DNA of 64,000 bases from Paracoccus albus (lineage in GTDB: Bacteria; Pseudomonadota; Alphaproteobacteria; Rhodobacterales; Rhodobacteraceae): the NCBI RefSeq assembly GCF_027913035.1, contig NZ_CP115775.1, forward strand, positions 1,798,001 through 1,862,000. Direction: 5' to 3'. Under the pieces are notes generated by a model. The model was not told the origin of the DNA. It was given only the letters and a program-made list of their open reading frames with translations, and did no database searches. Position 1 is the first letter of the stretch. Every line of letters begins with the position of its first letter. Position numbers and translations under genes: made by a program. Shown in pieces: positions 27,686-37,362 of this stretch.

Positions 27686-28876
27686 ATGTTCACCATTGCC
27701 AAGCGAATCACGCGGCGCGCTGCGCTTGCGGGTATTCTGGGCGCAGGGCTTGCCACTGCCGCCTGCCAGCCGACAAGCCTCGGCAGTTCCGGTCCGGCTA
27801 TCGGGCCGCAGATCGACCCGCGCCAACCGGTACAGGTTGCACTGCTGGTCCCGGGCGGCACCGGCAATTCCGACCTCGACTGGCTTGGCCGCTCTTTGGC
27901 CAATTCGGCGCGTATGGCCGCCGCCGATGCGGATGGTGCGCAGATCGATTTGCGTGTCTACACCACGACCCCCAGCGAGGAATCGGCCGTATCCGCCGCA
28001 GAAAAAGCTGCTGCCGAGGGCGCGAAGATCATTCTCGGCCCGCTTTTTGCTGACTCTGCAAACGCAGTGGGCAATGCGATGAAAGACAATAACCTGAATG
28101 TTCTGTCATTCTCGAACAATCAGGAAATCGCAGGCGGAAATGTTTTCATCCTCGGCAGTACGTTCCAGAATGTCGCCGACCGTCTGGTCAGCTATGGCGT
28201 CAGACAGGGGTTGCGCCGTTTCCTGATGATCTATGAGAACGACGCCGCAGGCCAGATTGGTGCCGGCGCGATTCAGGCGGCCATCGCGCAAAATGGCGCG
28301 ACCCTTTCCGGCAAGCAGCAACATGCCCTGTCGCAGGAGAGCATCGATGCGATCATCCCCGCCGTGTCGGCGGCAGCCAAGTCCGGCAATATTGACGCGA
28401 TCTTCATGACCGCCAACCAGCAGGCTGTTCTGCCTTACCTGACCGACCAGCTTAACGATGCAGGCGTGACTTCGCGCGATGCGCAGTTCATGGGCCTGAC
28501 GCGTTGGGATACGCCTGCCGCGCGGCTGCAGCTGCCCGGCGTACAGGGCGGCTGGTTTGCCCTGCCCGATACCTCGCTTCAGTCGCAATTCGTGTCCCGC
28601 TATCGCTCGGCCTATGGCGAAGCGCCGCATGACCTCGGTTCTCTGGGCTATGACGGCGTGGCGGCTGTCGCGGCACTGGTTTCCGCTGGCAACCGCAATG
28701 CCGTTAACACAATCGGGCTGACCCGGTCCTCGGGCTTTACCGGCGTCAATGGCGTATTCCGCCTGCGCCCCAACGGCACGAATGAACGCGGCCTGGCCAT
28801 TGCGACGGTCACCAATGGCCGCGTCGTCGTCATTGATGCGGCACCGCGCAGCTTCCGTGGTGGCTTCGGTTTCTGA
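27686..28876 (+). CDS. penicillin-binding protein activator (LpoA-like lipoprotein)
   Basis: A 396-residue lipoprotein: a signal with lipobox TAAC (about residue 26), then a type I periplasmic-binding-protein fold related to amino-acid-binding proteins and the LpoA C-domain. Segments such as VALLVPGGTG, GAKIILGPLFADSA and GSLGYDGVAAVAALV are typical. It probably stimulates a class A penicillin-binding protein at the inner or outer membrane. It is opposite rsmI, the same arrangement as in many proteobacteria. Its end overlaps the likely glnD start. Confidence 0.9.
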   Translation: MFTIAKRITRRAALAGILGAGLATAACQPTSLGSSGPAIGPQIDPRQPVQVALLVPGGTGNSDLDWLGRSLANSARMAAADADGAQIDLRVYTTTPSEESAVSAAEKAAAEGAKIILGPLFADSANAVGNAMKDNNLNVLSFSNNQEIAGGNVFILGSTFQNVADRLVSYGVRQGLRRFLMIYENDAAGQIGAGAIQAAIAQNGATLSGKQQHALSQESIDAIIPAVSAAAKSGNIDAIFMTANQQAVLPYLTDQLNDAGVTSRDAQFMGLTRWDTPAARLQLPGVQGGWFALPDTSLQSQFVSRYRSAYGEAPHDLGSLGYDGVAAVAALVSAGNRNAVNTIGLTRSSGFTGVNGVFRLRPNGTNERGLAIATVTNGRVVVIDAAPRSFRGGFGF

Positions 28877-31676
28877 TTTGGGCGAACGTCTGGATTCATT
28901 GCCACAAAGCGCCCCGGCATTGCCCGGGGCGCATTCCATATTCGACGCCGACAGCTTTTTGCCCGTCTTGGAAGGCAAATTGGCCGAAGCCGAGGATGCA
29001 CGCGCGAAACGGGCGGTTACGGTCGCCGAATTGCAGACTGCTCGCAATGCCGCGATGGACGACATCATAAAGGGATTCGACAGCCATCCCCGCGCAGCGA
29101 GGGAGACCGTTCGTGCGATTGCGAGCCTGACAGATGCCATTGTCACCACCGTGCATTGGGTCGCCGTCACCCACCTTCACCCGCAGCAAAGCCCGACCGA
29201 TGCCGAGCAGCTGGCCGTAATAGCCGTCGGCGGTTATGGACGCGCCGAAATGGCACCGCAGTCCGATGTCGATCTGTTGTTCCTGACGCCGTATAAGACC
29301 TCTGGCTGGGCGGAAAGCGTGGTCGAATCCATGCTTTACATGCTGTGGGATCTGAAGCTGAAAGTCGGGCACTCGACCCGCAGCGTCGATGATTGCATCC
29401 GTCTGGCGGGTCAGGACATGACCATCCGCACGTCAATGGTCGAACACCGCGCGGTTGCGGGTCAGCTTTCCCTGGCCGAAACGCTGCGCGAACGCCTTTG
29501 GTCGGAACTTTTTGAGAGTTCCATTCCCGAATTCATCGAGGCCAAGCTGTCCGAACGCGATCAGCGCCACACACGTCAGGGCGGGCAGCGATATGTTCTT
29601 GAGCCGAATGTGAAAGAGGGCAAGGGGGGGCTGCGCGACCTTCAGACCCTGTACTGGATTGCGAAATATATTCACCGAGTCGAGCGCGCCTCGCAGCTGG
29701 TGGAGCTGGGTTTTTTCACGCGCGACGAACATCTGGCATTCTGGCAGGCCGAAGATTTCATGTGGGCGGCGCGTTGTCATCTGCATCTGATCGCCGGGCG
29801 TCCGGTGGACGTTCTGTCATTCGACATGCAGGTCGAGGTCGCGCGACGCATGGGTTATCAGGATCGTCCCGGCCGTCGCGGGGTCGAAGTATTCATGCAG
29901 GACTACTTTCGCCACGCCACCCGAGTGGGCGACCTGACGCGCGTATTCCTGACCGCCCTTGAGAGCCATCACGTCTTTCAGCAACCGCTTCTCAGCCGCA
30001 TTTTCCGCAGGCGCAGAAAGCTGCGGCCCGCCTTTGCGGAACTCAACGGCAGGCTCAATTTCGCGGAACCTGAAACGGTCCTGAACGACCCGCTGAACAT
30101 CCTGCGCATCTACGAAGAGGCGCTTCGCACAGGTGTGCTGATCCACCCCGAGGCAATGCGGCTGATTGCATCGAACCTTGAACTGATCGACGACGATATC
30201 CGTGAAAACCCCGAGGCGGTGCGGATCTTCCTCGACCTGCTGCTGAAGCACGGCAACCCGGAACGCGGGCTGCGACGGATGAACGAGCTGGGCGTGCTGT
30301 CAGCCTTCATCCCTGAGTTTGAGCCCGTCGTGGCCATGATGCAGTTCAACGTCTATCATCATTACACGGTAGACGAACATACGATCCAATGCATCGTCGC
30401 CCTGTCGGAGATCGAACAGGGACATGAGGTAGAGGATCTGCCGATTGCCAGCCGGATCATGTCGTCAGGCACGGTCAACCGCCGTATCCTCTATCTTGCG
30501 ACGCTGCTGCACGATATCGGCAAAGGGCGGCCGGAGGACCATTCTATCATCGGTGCACAGATCGCCCGCCGCGTGACGACGCGGCTGGGTTTGCCGGCAG
30601 AAGAGATCGAAACCGTCGAATGGCTGGTCCGCAACCATCTGCTGATGTCCGATATTGCACAGAAGCGCGACATATCCGACCCCCGCACGATCCGCGACTT
30701 TGCCAAGGCGGTGAAGTCGCGCAAGCGTCTGGACCTGCTGCTGGTTCTGACCGTCTGCGATATTCGCGGCGTCGGGCCCGGCACATGGAACAACTGGAAG
30801 GCCGTTCTGCTGCGCCAGTTATACGAGCAGACAGAAAGCGTGCTGGAAAACGGGATGGAGGCGCTGAACCGCGATCAGCGCCGCGATGAGGCCAAACGAT
30901 CGTTGCGCCATCTGCTGGCCGCGAAAGGCTGGGAAGCCAGGGAAATCCGCGCCGAAACTGCGCGCCACTATGCGAATTACTGGCAGGGCCTGCCCACCCA
31001 AACGCATGAGGTGTTCGCCCGGCTTCTGAAAGATCTCGGCAATGACGAGATCCGGATCGACCTGCATCCCGACGCCGACCGCGACGCCACGCGGGCGGCC
31101 TTTGCACTGGCGGATCATCCAGGCATCTTCTCTCGCCTTTCCGGTGCGCTTGCCCTGGTCGGGGCGAACGTTGTCGACGCGCGGACCTATACGTCGAAAG
31201 ATGGTTTTGCGACGGCGGTTTTCTGGCTGCAGGACAGCGAAGGTCATCCCTATGATGCCGATCGTCTGCCACGCCTTCGCAAGATGATCGACCGGACCCT
31301 GTTGGGCGAACTGGTCGCGCGCGATGCCTTTGCGGACAAGGATCAGATGAAAAAGCGCGACCGCGCATTCAAGTTCCCGACCCATATCACCTTCGACAAT
31401 GAAGGCAGCGATATCTACACCATTATCGAGGTCGACACCCGTGACCGCCCTGGCCTTTTGTTCGACCTGACCCGAACGCTGGCCGCCAACCATATCCAGA
31501 TTGCCAGTGCGGTGATTGCGACCTATGGCGCACAAGTGGTGGACAGCTTCTATGTCAAGGATGCTTTCGGGCTGAAATTGCATCAGCCGGGCCGCCGTGA
31601 GTCCTTGGAAAAGCGCCTGCGGCAAGCCATACGGGACGGGGCAGAACGGGCCAGCCCCGACAAGGCAGGAGCATAA
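28857..31676 (+). CDS. glnD: GlnD, bifunctional PII uridylyltransferase / uridylyl-removing enzyme
   Basis: A sensor of glutamine that uridylylates and de-uridylylates PII proteins. Order: nucleotidyltransferase motif GGYGRAEMAPQSDVD (about residues 125-139), GlnD helical linker, HD hydrolase domain with LLHDIGKGRPEDHS, and two C-terminal ACT domains (HPGIFSRLSGAL; DRPGLLFDLTRTL). The frame is open to 28749; no ATG has a good ribosome site. I take the GTG at 28857 (939 residues, overlapping the previous stop). GTG 28860 or TTG 28878 are alternatives. murJ follows four bases after. Confidence 0.94.
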   Translation: MVASVSDLGERLDSLPQSAPALPGAHSIFDADSFLPVLEGKLAEAEDARAKRAVTVAELQTARNAAMDDIIKGFDSHPRAARETVRAIASLTDAIVTTVHWVAVTHLHPQQSPTDAEQLAVIAVGGYGRAEMAPQSDVDLLFLTPYKTSGWAESVVESMLYMLWDLKLKVGHSTRSVDDCIRLAGQDMTIRTSMVEHRAVAGQLSLAETLRERLWSELFESSIPEFIEAKLSERDQRHTRQGGQRYVLEPNVKEGKGGLRDLQTLYWIAKYIHRVERASQLVELGFFTRDEHLAFWQAEDFMWAARCHLHLIAGRPVDVLSFDMQVEVARRMGYQDRPGRRGVEVFMQDYFRHATRVGDLTRVFLTALESHHVFQQPLLSRIFRRRRKLRPAFAELNGRLNFAEPETVLNDPLNILRIYEEALRTGVLIHPEAMRLIASNLELIDDDIRENPEAVRIFLDLLLKHGNPERGLRRMNELGVLSAFIPEFEPVVAMMQFNVYHHYTVDEHTIQCIVALSEIEQGHEVEDLPIASRIMSSGTVNRRILYLATLLHDIGKGRPEDHSIIGAQIARRVTTRLGLPAEEIETVEWLVRNHLLMSDIAQKRDISDPRTIRDFAKAVKSRKRLDLLLVLTVCDIRGVGPGTWNNWKAVLLRQLYEQTESVLENGMEALNRDQRRDEAKRSLRHLLAAKGWEAREIRAETARHYANYWQGLPTQTHEVFARLLKDLGNDEIRIDLHPDADRDATRAAFALADHPGIFSRLSGALALVGANVVDARTYTSKDGFATAVFWLQDSEGHPYDADRLPRLRKMIDRTLLGELVARDAFADKDQMKKRDRAFKFPTHITFDNEGSDIYTIIEVDTRDRPGLLFDLTRTLAANHIQIASAVIATYGAQVVDSFYVKDAFGLKLHQPGRRESLEKRLRQAIRDGAERASPDKAGA

Positions 31677-31680
31677 GAAC

Positions 31681-33207
31681 ATGAAGGGAAGCCTGGTGCG
31701 CGGCTTTGTGGCCGTCAGCAGCTGGACATTCATTTCGCGCGTCGCCGGATTCGTGCGCGACATGCTCATGGCCGCCTGGCTTGGTTCCGGACCGATGGCA
31801 GAGGCTTTTGCCGTCGCGCTCCGCCTGCCGAATATGTTCCGCCGTTTCTTCGCCGAAGGTGCTTTCAACACCGCCTTCGTGCCGATGTTCGCAAAGAAGC
31901 TGGAGAACCGGGCCGAGGCCACCCGCTTTGCTTCAGAGGCGTTTTCCGGCCTGTTCATCACCGTGCTGATGCTGTCGGCGCTCGCGATGATCTTCATGCC
32001 TGTCATGGTCATGATGATGGCATCGGGCTTTGCGGGGGATGAGCGATTTGCTCTCGCCGTTGAGTATTCGCGGATAACCTTCCCTTACATCCTCCTGATC
32101 TCACTCGCCTCGATGATTTCGGGCGTGCTGAATGCCAATGGCCGGTTTACCGCCGCCGCGGCCGCGCCCGTGTTGCTCAACCTGCTTTTCATCGTCGCTA
32201 TGCTTCTGGGTCGCTGGCGAGGTTGGGATCTCGGCCTGACGCTGGCGTGGGCCACACCCGTGACGGGCATCGCGCAGCTTGGCCTCGTCTGGTGGGATGC
32301 GCATCGCAATGGCTGGACATTCTGGCCGAAGCGCCCGCGCCTGTCGCCAGAAATGCGCAATCTGATCCGGGTCGCCCTGCCCGCCGCATTTGCCGGCGGT
32401 GTCGTGCAGATCAACCTGCTGGTTGGTGCGCAGGTCGCATCGTATTTCGAAGGCGCTGTCGTCTGGCTGTACTATTCGGACCGTCTTTACCAACTGCCCC
32501 TCGGCGTAGTCGCAGGCGCGGTTGCCGTGGTCCTTCTGCCCGAACTTGCCAGGCGCCTGAGTGCACAGGATGAGGCGGGCGGTCAAAGCGCGTTCAGCCG
32601 CGCGACAGAATTCGGCCTGTTCCTGACCATGCCCTGCGCCTTCGCCATTGCCGTTATAGCCTATCCAATGGTCGACACGCTTTTCGGGCGGGGTGACTAT
32701 GGCCAGCATGACGTGCTGATGACCTCTTACGCGCTGATGGTCTATGCGCTTGGCCTGCCTGCATTCGTGATGCAGAAGATCCTGCAACCGCTCTATTTCG
32801 CGCGAGAGGACACCAGGACTCCCTTCCGCTATGCGCTTGTGGCGATGGTGGTCAACGCGGCCGTCGCCTTTGGTCTGATGACCTCGATCGGCTTCCTGGC
32901 GGCAGCGATTGCCACGACGGTGGCATCCTGGGTCATGGCCGCGCAACTGTGGATGGGCACCCGCAGCATGGGACAAGCCGCACGTTGGGATAGCAGGCTG
33001 ATGCGTGCCGTTCCGCGTATCCTTCTGTGTTCAGCGCTGATGGCCATTGCACTGTGGCTGACGCTTCGCTGGACAGATAGCATCGGAATGGCGCGTATAC
33101 CTGAACTGGCATTGCTGGTATTTGGCGGCGCGGCGCTTTATTTCGCGCTCAGCTTTGCGACGGGTGCGATCTCGATCCGCGATCTGCGCCGGAACGTCCG
33201 CCGTTAA
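31681..33207 (+). CDS. murJ: MurJ, lipid II flippase
   Basis: A 508-residue, 14-helix membrane protein of the MOP superfamily that flips lipid II for peptidoglycan synthesis. The N-terminal segments SWTFISRVAGFVRDMLMA and PNMFRRFFAEGAFNTAFVP are diagnostic. The ATG at 31681 lies four bases after glnD, a common pairing in alphaproteobacteria. Its TAA overlaps the convergent ccdA stop within a shared TTAA. Confidence 0.97.
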   Translation: MKGSLVRGFVAVSSWTFISRVAGFVRDMLMAAWLGSGPMAEAFAVALRLPNMFRRFFAEGAFNTAFVPMFAKKLENRAEATRFASEAFSGLFITVLMLSALAMIFMPVMVMMMASGFAGDERFALAVEYSRITFPYILLISLASMISGVLNANGRFTAAAAAPVLLNLLFIVAMLLGRWRGWDLGLTLAWATPVTGIAQLGLVWWDAHRNGWTFWPKRPRLSPEMRNLIRVALPAAFAGGVVQINLLVGAQVASYFEGAVVWLYYSDRLYQLPLGVVAGAVAVVLLPELARRLSAQDEAGGQSAFSRATEFGLFLTMPCAFAIAVIAYPMVDTLFGRGDYGQHDVLMTSYALMVYALGLPAFVMQKILQPLYFAREDTRTPFRYALVAMVVNAAVAFGLMTSIGFLAAAIATTVASWVMAAQLWMGTRSMGQAARWDSRLMRAVPRILLCSALMAIALWLTLRWTDSIGMARIPELALLVFGGAALYFALSFATGAISIRDLRRNVRR

Positions 33208-33947
33208 CCCAGTTGGCCCAGAACGGGGAAGGTTTCCAGCATCCAATATGACAAATCCGCCATACGCCCGCTGACCAGCAGGATGCCCACGACAACCAGC
33301 AATCCGCCCATCACGCGTTCAACAACCTTCAGATGCGGTTTGATGCGGTTCATGAAGCCGATGGCGCTGTTGATGAAGATCGCTGACAGCAGGAACGGGA
33401 TCCCAAGGCCAAGCGCATAGACCGCAAGCAGTCCGGTCCCGCGCCCGATCTCTCCCTCACTGGCGGCAAGGGCCAGGATCGCACCCAGCAAAGGCCCGAT
33501 GCAGGGCGTCCATCCGAAGGCAAAGGCAAGGCCTAGGACATAGGCACCAAGGGCAGACCCACCCTGATCGCCGGTATCAAGCCGCGCCTCCTGATCCAGC
33601 ATACGGATGCGGAAAACATGCAGGAAATGCAGCCCCATGACGATGACCGCCAGGCCACCGATACGCGCCAGCCAGATCTGATATTCCAGAAACAATCGCC
33701 CGAAGGCCGATGCGGCGAAGCCCATGACCAGAAACACCGTCGAAAGGCCCAGAACGAACATCATCGCTGCGGGAACCGCGCTCCGCTCTCCGGTTTTCAG
33801 CCCGTTGACGCTGATTCCGGTCATATAGGCCAAATAGGGCGGCACCACTGGCAACACGCAGGGGGAAAGAAACGACAATATGCCTGCCAGCACAGCAACG
33901 CTTGCGGCAGACAGAAAGCCCGCATCCATGAGGTCAATTCCAAACAT
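33204..33947 (-). CDS. ccdA: CcdA, cytochrome c biogenesis thiol-electron transporter
   Basis: A 247-residue protein with six membrane helices that carries reducing equivalents from cytoplasmic thioredoxin to the periplasm for cytochrome c maturation. The paired cysteines are in SFLSPCVLPVVPPYL and FGWTPCIGPLLGAIL, the standard CcdA motifs. The start is the ATG at 33945-33947; the open frame beyond has no family support. It is useful here because NorC and the denitrification chain need c-type cytochromes. It is convergent with murJ. Confidence 0.95.
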   Translation of the reverse strand: MFGIDLMDAGFLSAASVAVLAGILSFLSPCVLPVVPPYLAYMTGISVNGLKTGERSAVPAAMMFVLGLSTVFLVMGFAASAFGRLFLEYQIWLARIGGLAVIVMGLHFLHVFRIRMLDQEARLDTGDQGGSALGAYVLGLAFAFGWTPCIGPLLGAILALAASEGEIGRGTGLLAVYALGLGIPFLLSAIFINSAIGFMNRIKPHLKVVERVMGGLLVVVGILLVSGRMADLSYWMLETFPVLGQLG

Positions 33948-34034
33948 GGGCGCGACACTAACTGGTTTTGCTTCCGACGCCAGAGGACAAGAGGTCACAG
34001 TCGCGTGCGGCAAACCCCGGATCGGAAAGAAAAA

Positions 34035-34058
34035 AGGCCCGCCAGCTTTGGCGGACCT
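34035..34058 (-). terminator. rho-independent terminator of rne
   Basis: A stem AGGcCCGCCA/TGGCGGaCCT with a four-base loop and one internal mismatch, followed on the minus strand by TTTTTTCTTTCC. It lies 23 bases beyond the rne stop. Confidence 0.85.
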
Positions 34059-34080
34059 CCTTTTCTGGCTATGGCTGCGA

Positions 34081-36675
34081 TCAGCCCATCGACCACCAAC
34101 CGCGGCGCTTGGGCCGGGTCGGCTTTGCTGTTGGCGCTTCCTCGACCGTTTCGGCAACGGCTTTGTTTGGCGCATCGGCAGCAGCCTCGCTCGGTTGCAT
34201 CACCGGTTCGGCCTCTGGCGCGGGGGCTTCTGCCACCTTTTTCACCTGTGGCGCAGTCGCCTGCTGTTCTTCCGCGACAGCAGCTTCTGCTTCACTGACG
34301 GCCACAGGATCGACGGATTCAGCAGGCTCCGACGGGGTACGGGTCAGATCACGCAGATCAACGATCTCTGCCGTATCGACCGAAGCTTCGGTGTCCGTCG
34401 TCTCCGCGGCAGCGGCGGCGACAGCCGCATCCCCCTGCTCCGCCTCGGTCCTGGCTTCCGTCTTGCGGCGGGTTCGCGTCCGAGAGCGTGAGCGGGATTT
34501 GGGCTTCGCACCCTCCTCCGAAGGCTCGTCCTTGGCCGCTTCCACCGCGTCAGCCGCGGCGTCGGCGGGTTGCTCCGACCCTGCTGCGATCACCTCTTCG
34601 CTGCGCGTCTCATCGCTGCTTTCGCTGCCCTCTGTGCGATCTTTTCCACCGCGACGGCGGCGACGGCGGCGGCGCTTGGAACGGCCACCGCCTTCACCAT
34701 TATCCTCGCCATCATTGCGATCTGCCGCCTTGGCATCACGATCATCGCTGTCTGCGGAATCGTCGGCGGTGTCGGTCTGATCCTCATCATCGTCGATCTG
34801 CGCCATAAGCTGCGCATCCACAGACACAACCGGGGCCGCCAATTCGGGCACTGACCGTGTTGCGGTCTTGAACTTCTCAAGCGCAAAGTCGGGGGAGATC
34901 AGAACAGGATCGGCCTCGACACGAACGGACATGCCATAGCGCGCCTCGATCATGGCGATATGTTCGCGCTTGCCATTCATCAGGAAGTTGGAAACAGCCA
35001 CAGGGGCCTTGACCAGCACCTCACGGCTACGCTTGCGCGTCCCCTCTTCCTCGATCGCCCGCAGGATGGTCAGCGCAAGGCTGTCATCAGAGCGGATCAG
35101 CCCCGTTCCGTGGCAATGCGCGCAAGGCTGCGTCGTCGATTCCAGCATTCCCGGACGCAGACGTTGACGCGACATCTCCAGCAGGCCGAAGCCAGAGATC
35201 TTGCCGACCTGAATCCGCGCCCGGTCGGTCTTCAGCCGGTCCTTCAACCGCTTTTCAACGGCAGAGTTGTTCTTGCGCTCATCCATGTCGATGAAGTCGA
35301 TCACGATCAGCCCGGCGAGATCGCGCAGACGAAGCTGGCGGGCGATTTCATCGGCGGCTTCAAGGTTGGTCTTAGTCGCCGTATCCTCGATGCTTCCTTC
35401 CTTGGTCGCCCGGCCCGAGTTCACGTCGATGGCGACAAGCGCCTCTGTCACGCCGATGACGATGTAACCGCCGGATTTAAGCTGAACGGTCGGATTGAAC
35501 ATCCCGCCAAGATAGCTTTCCACCTGATAGCGGGCGTAAAGCGGCATCGGGTCGTGGTAGTGTTTCACGTTCTTGGCATGGGACGGCATGATCATCTTCA
35601 TGAAGTCCTTGGCCGTGCGATAGCCACGGTCGCCTTCGACCAGCACCTCGTCAATTTCGCGGCTGTAAAGATCGCGGATCGTCCGTTTGATCAGATCGCC
35701 CTCTTCATAGATCGGGGCGGGCGCCATCGACTTGAAGGTCAGATCGCGGATCTGCTCCCACAGGCGCATGAGATATTCGTAGTCACGCTTGATCTCGGTC
35801 CGGGTGCGCTGACTGCCTGCCGTGCGGATAATCAGGCCCGCGCCCTGCGGAACCTTCAACTCCGCGGCAATATCTTTCAGCTTCTTGCGGTCAGCGGCAT
35901 TGGTGATCTTGCGCGAAATCCCGCCGCCACGCGCGGTATTCGGCATCAAAACGCAATATCGACCGGCCAGCGAAAGATAGGTCGTCAGCGCCGCGCCCTT
36001 GTTGCCACGCTCTTCCTTGACCACCTGCACCAGCAAAATCTGGCGGACCTTGATCACTTCCTGAATCTTATAGCGGCGCGGACGCGGCTTCTTGGGCACA
36101 CGGATTTCTTCGGCAACATCCTCATCCGCAACGGACTCGATGCTGTCATCTTTTTCCGCCGCATCCGGCGCATCACCGCCCTTTTCCTCGACCGCGTTTT
36201 CATCGCGGCCATCCTCTTCAGCGGCGCTGCTGTCATCGTCGCCGTCGTGATCGACGACTTCCATGCCCGGAATATCCTCGGACACGGCCCTGGCGTCGCC
36301 TGTTTCTGCCTTTTCGGCTTTGGCTTTGCGGCGGCGCGAGGATTTCGGCTTTTCATTCGCAGCCTCTTCGGCGGCGACGGCTTCCGCATAGGCCCGTTCT
36401 TCCTCGATCAGAGCCTGACGATCGGCGGCCGGAATCTGGTAATAATCGGGATGAATCTCTGCAAAGGCCAGAAATCCGTGCCGATTCCCGCCGTAATCCA
36501 CAAAGGCCGCTTGCAGCGAGGGTTCAACCCGCGTGACCTTTGCCAGATAGATGTTGCCAGCAAGCTGCCGCTTGTTGACGGTCTCGAAATCAAATTCTTC
36601 GACCTTGGTTCCGTCCACGACGACCACGCGGGTTTCCTCCGCATGGGTCGCGTCGATAAGCATTTTCTTTGCCAT
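34081..36675 (-). CDS. rne: RNase E/G family endoribonuclease
   Basis: An 864-residue RNase E, the core of the RNA degradosome. The S1 domain (about residues 35-245) is split by an acidic, Lys/Glu-rich insert (about 95-205), a feature of Rhodobacterales enzymes. Catalytic segments follow: VTEALVAIDVNSG, LAGLIVIDFIDMDERKN, and the zinc-link CAHCHGTG. After about residue 630 the C-terminus is low-complexity, acidic then RRRRRR-rich, ending in Ala/Glu repeats and a PTRPKRRGWWSMG tail; this part scaffolds partners and RNA. A strong terminator follows. Confidence 0.96.
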   Translation of the reverse strand: MAKKMLIDATHAEETRVVVVDGTKVEEFDFETVNKRQLAGNIYLAKVTRVEPSLQAAFVDYGGNRHGFLAFAEIHPDYYQIPAADRQALIEEERAYAEAVAAEEAANEKPKSSRRRKAKAEKAETGDARAVSEDIPGMEVVDHDGDDDSSAAEEDGRDENAVEEKGGDAPDAAEKDDSIESVADEDVAEEIRVPKKPRPRRYKIQEVIKVRQILLVQVVKEERGNKGAALTTYLSLAGRYCVLMPNTARGGGISRKITNAADRKKLKDIAAELKVPQGAGLIIRTAGSQRTRTEIKRDYEYLMRLWEQIRDLTFKSMAPAPIYEEGDLIKRTIRDLYSREIDEVLVEGDRGYRTAKDFMKMIMPSHAKNVKHYHDPMPLYARYQVESYLGGMFNPTVQLKSGGYIVIGVTEALVAIDVNSGRATKEGSIEDTATKTNLEAADEIARQLRLRDLAGLIVIDFIDMDERKNNSAVEKRLKDRLKTDRARIQVGKISGFGLLEMSRQRLRPGMLESTTQPCAHCHGTGLIRSDDSLALTILRAIEEEGTRKRSREVLVKAPVAVSNFLMNGKREHIAMIEARYGMSVRVEADPVLISPDFALEKFKTATRSVPELAAPVVSVDAQLMAQIDDDEDQTDTADDSADSDDRDAKAADRNDGEDNGEGGGRSKRRRRRRRRGGKDRTEGSESSDETRSEEVIAAGSEQPADAAADAVEAAKDEPSEEGAKPKSRSRSRTRTRRKTEARTEAEQGDAAVAAAAAETTDTEASVDTAEIVDLRDLTRTPSEPAESVDPVAVSEAEAAVAEEQQATAPQVKKVAEAPAPEAEPVMQPSEAAADAPNKAVAETVEEAPTAKPTRPKRRGWWSMG

Positions 36676-37108
36676 TGGTTATACTTTCACGCAGACACCT
36701 GCCCCGGCCTTTGACCGGGCGCTTATATGTGTTGCGCTGTAATGGGGACGCGGTGGCGGCATTGACGGGGTCGAAAAGAAGGCCCGTGGGGTTTGCCCCG
36801 GACAGCGCCTGATCCGACCTGTATCGCGCGCGATGCATCGCGTCTGTTACCTCTTGGCCCCGGTCTGACAACGCGGGGCAGTGAAAGACTCCCCCGCGCG
36901 AATTGCGCCGCAGGGCGGTTTTCTTGGCGAGTGGCTGCCTTTCCTCAGGTCAGCCTCCGCTGCGAAACTGATGGCGCACAATCTGCCTGAAGGCATGAGT
37001 TGCGCGCATGTTCTGAACATAAGGGCGGAAGGCAAGGAAGTTCAATGGGGAATTGGCACCGACCTTCCGCTAGGCGGGAACCGGCATCTGCGCAATACGG
37101 ACCGATTT
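36676..37108. other. rne upstream region, no gene seen
   Basis: A 433-base stretch between rne and the small membrane protein gene, presumed to hold the rne promoter and a long leader. Visible structure: a hairpin CCCGG/CCGGG around 36700-36720 close to the rne start, a TATAAG element in minus-strand sense near 36723-36728, and a perfect 14-base palindrome CGCGATGCATCGCG at 36829-36842. RNase E mRNAs are usually autoregulated through the leader, but nothing here proves it. The plus-strand frame at 36881-37240 has no family or signal and looks spurious. Confidence 0.5.
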
Positions 37109-37339
37109 TCACTGCGCCAGCGACAAGCGCAGCGTTTCAGCCCAGAGAACGGCTGCAAGCGGAACGGCGACGATGAGGCCGCAAAGCAGCAAGCTTACCC
37201 ATTTCCCATCCTTTGCAAGCCCAGCCATGAATCCAGCTAAGCAAACCGCCAGGACCAGGCCAACCACCACAAGCCCGATCACGACAAGCACCAGAGGGCC
37301 CAGGTCATAGCCGCCAAGAGGCTCTGCCTTAGGCGGCAC
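37109..37339 (-). CDS. small two-helix membrane protein, unknown
   Basis: A 76-residue frame with two clear hydrophobic segments (about residues 14-42 and 48-68) joined by a short KDGK loop. The start would be a GTG at 37337-37339 with AGGTGA just upstream, a little close. It lies 23 bases beyond the dctD stop on the same strand and so could be the third gene of dctB-dctD. No family is recognised. The regular hydrophobic pattern argues for a real gene, but a chance frame cannot be excluded. Confidence 0.5.
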   Translation of the reverse strand: MPPKAEPLGGYDLGPLVLVVIGLVVVGLVLAVCLAGFMAGLAKDGKWVSLLLCGLIVAVPLAAVLWAETLRLSLAQ

Positions 37340-37362
37340 TCACCTGTCAGGGAAGTTTATGA

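Noticed and set aside
34500..34700. tandem Arg codons in rne as a possible DNA repeat
   Set aside because: The repeats follow codon pattern (runs of CGT and CGC) within the low-complexity RNase E tail, so they are protein-level repeats and not a separate element.
36881..37240. 119-codon plus-strand frame upstream of dctD
   Set aside because: No signal, domain or ribosome site, and it overlaps the membrane protein frame at 37109-37339 antisense. Its composition looks like the complement of coding and leader DNA.
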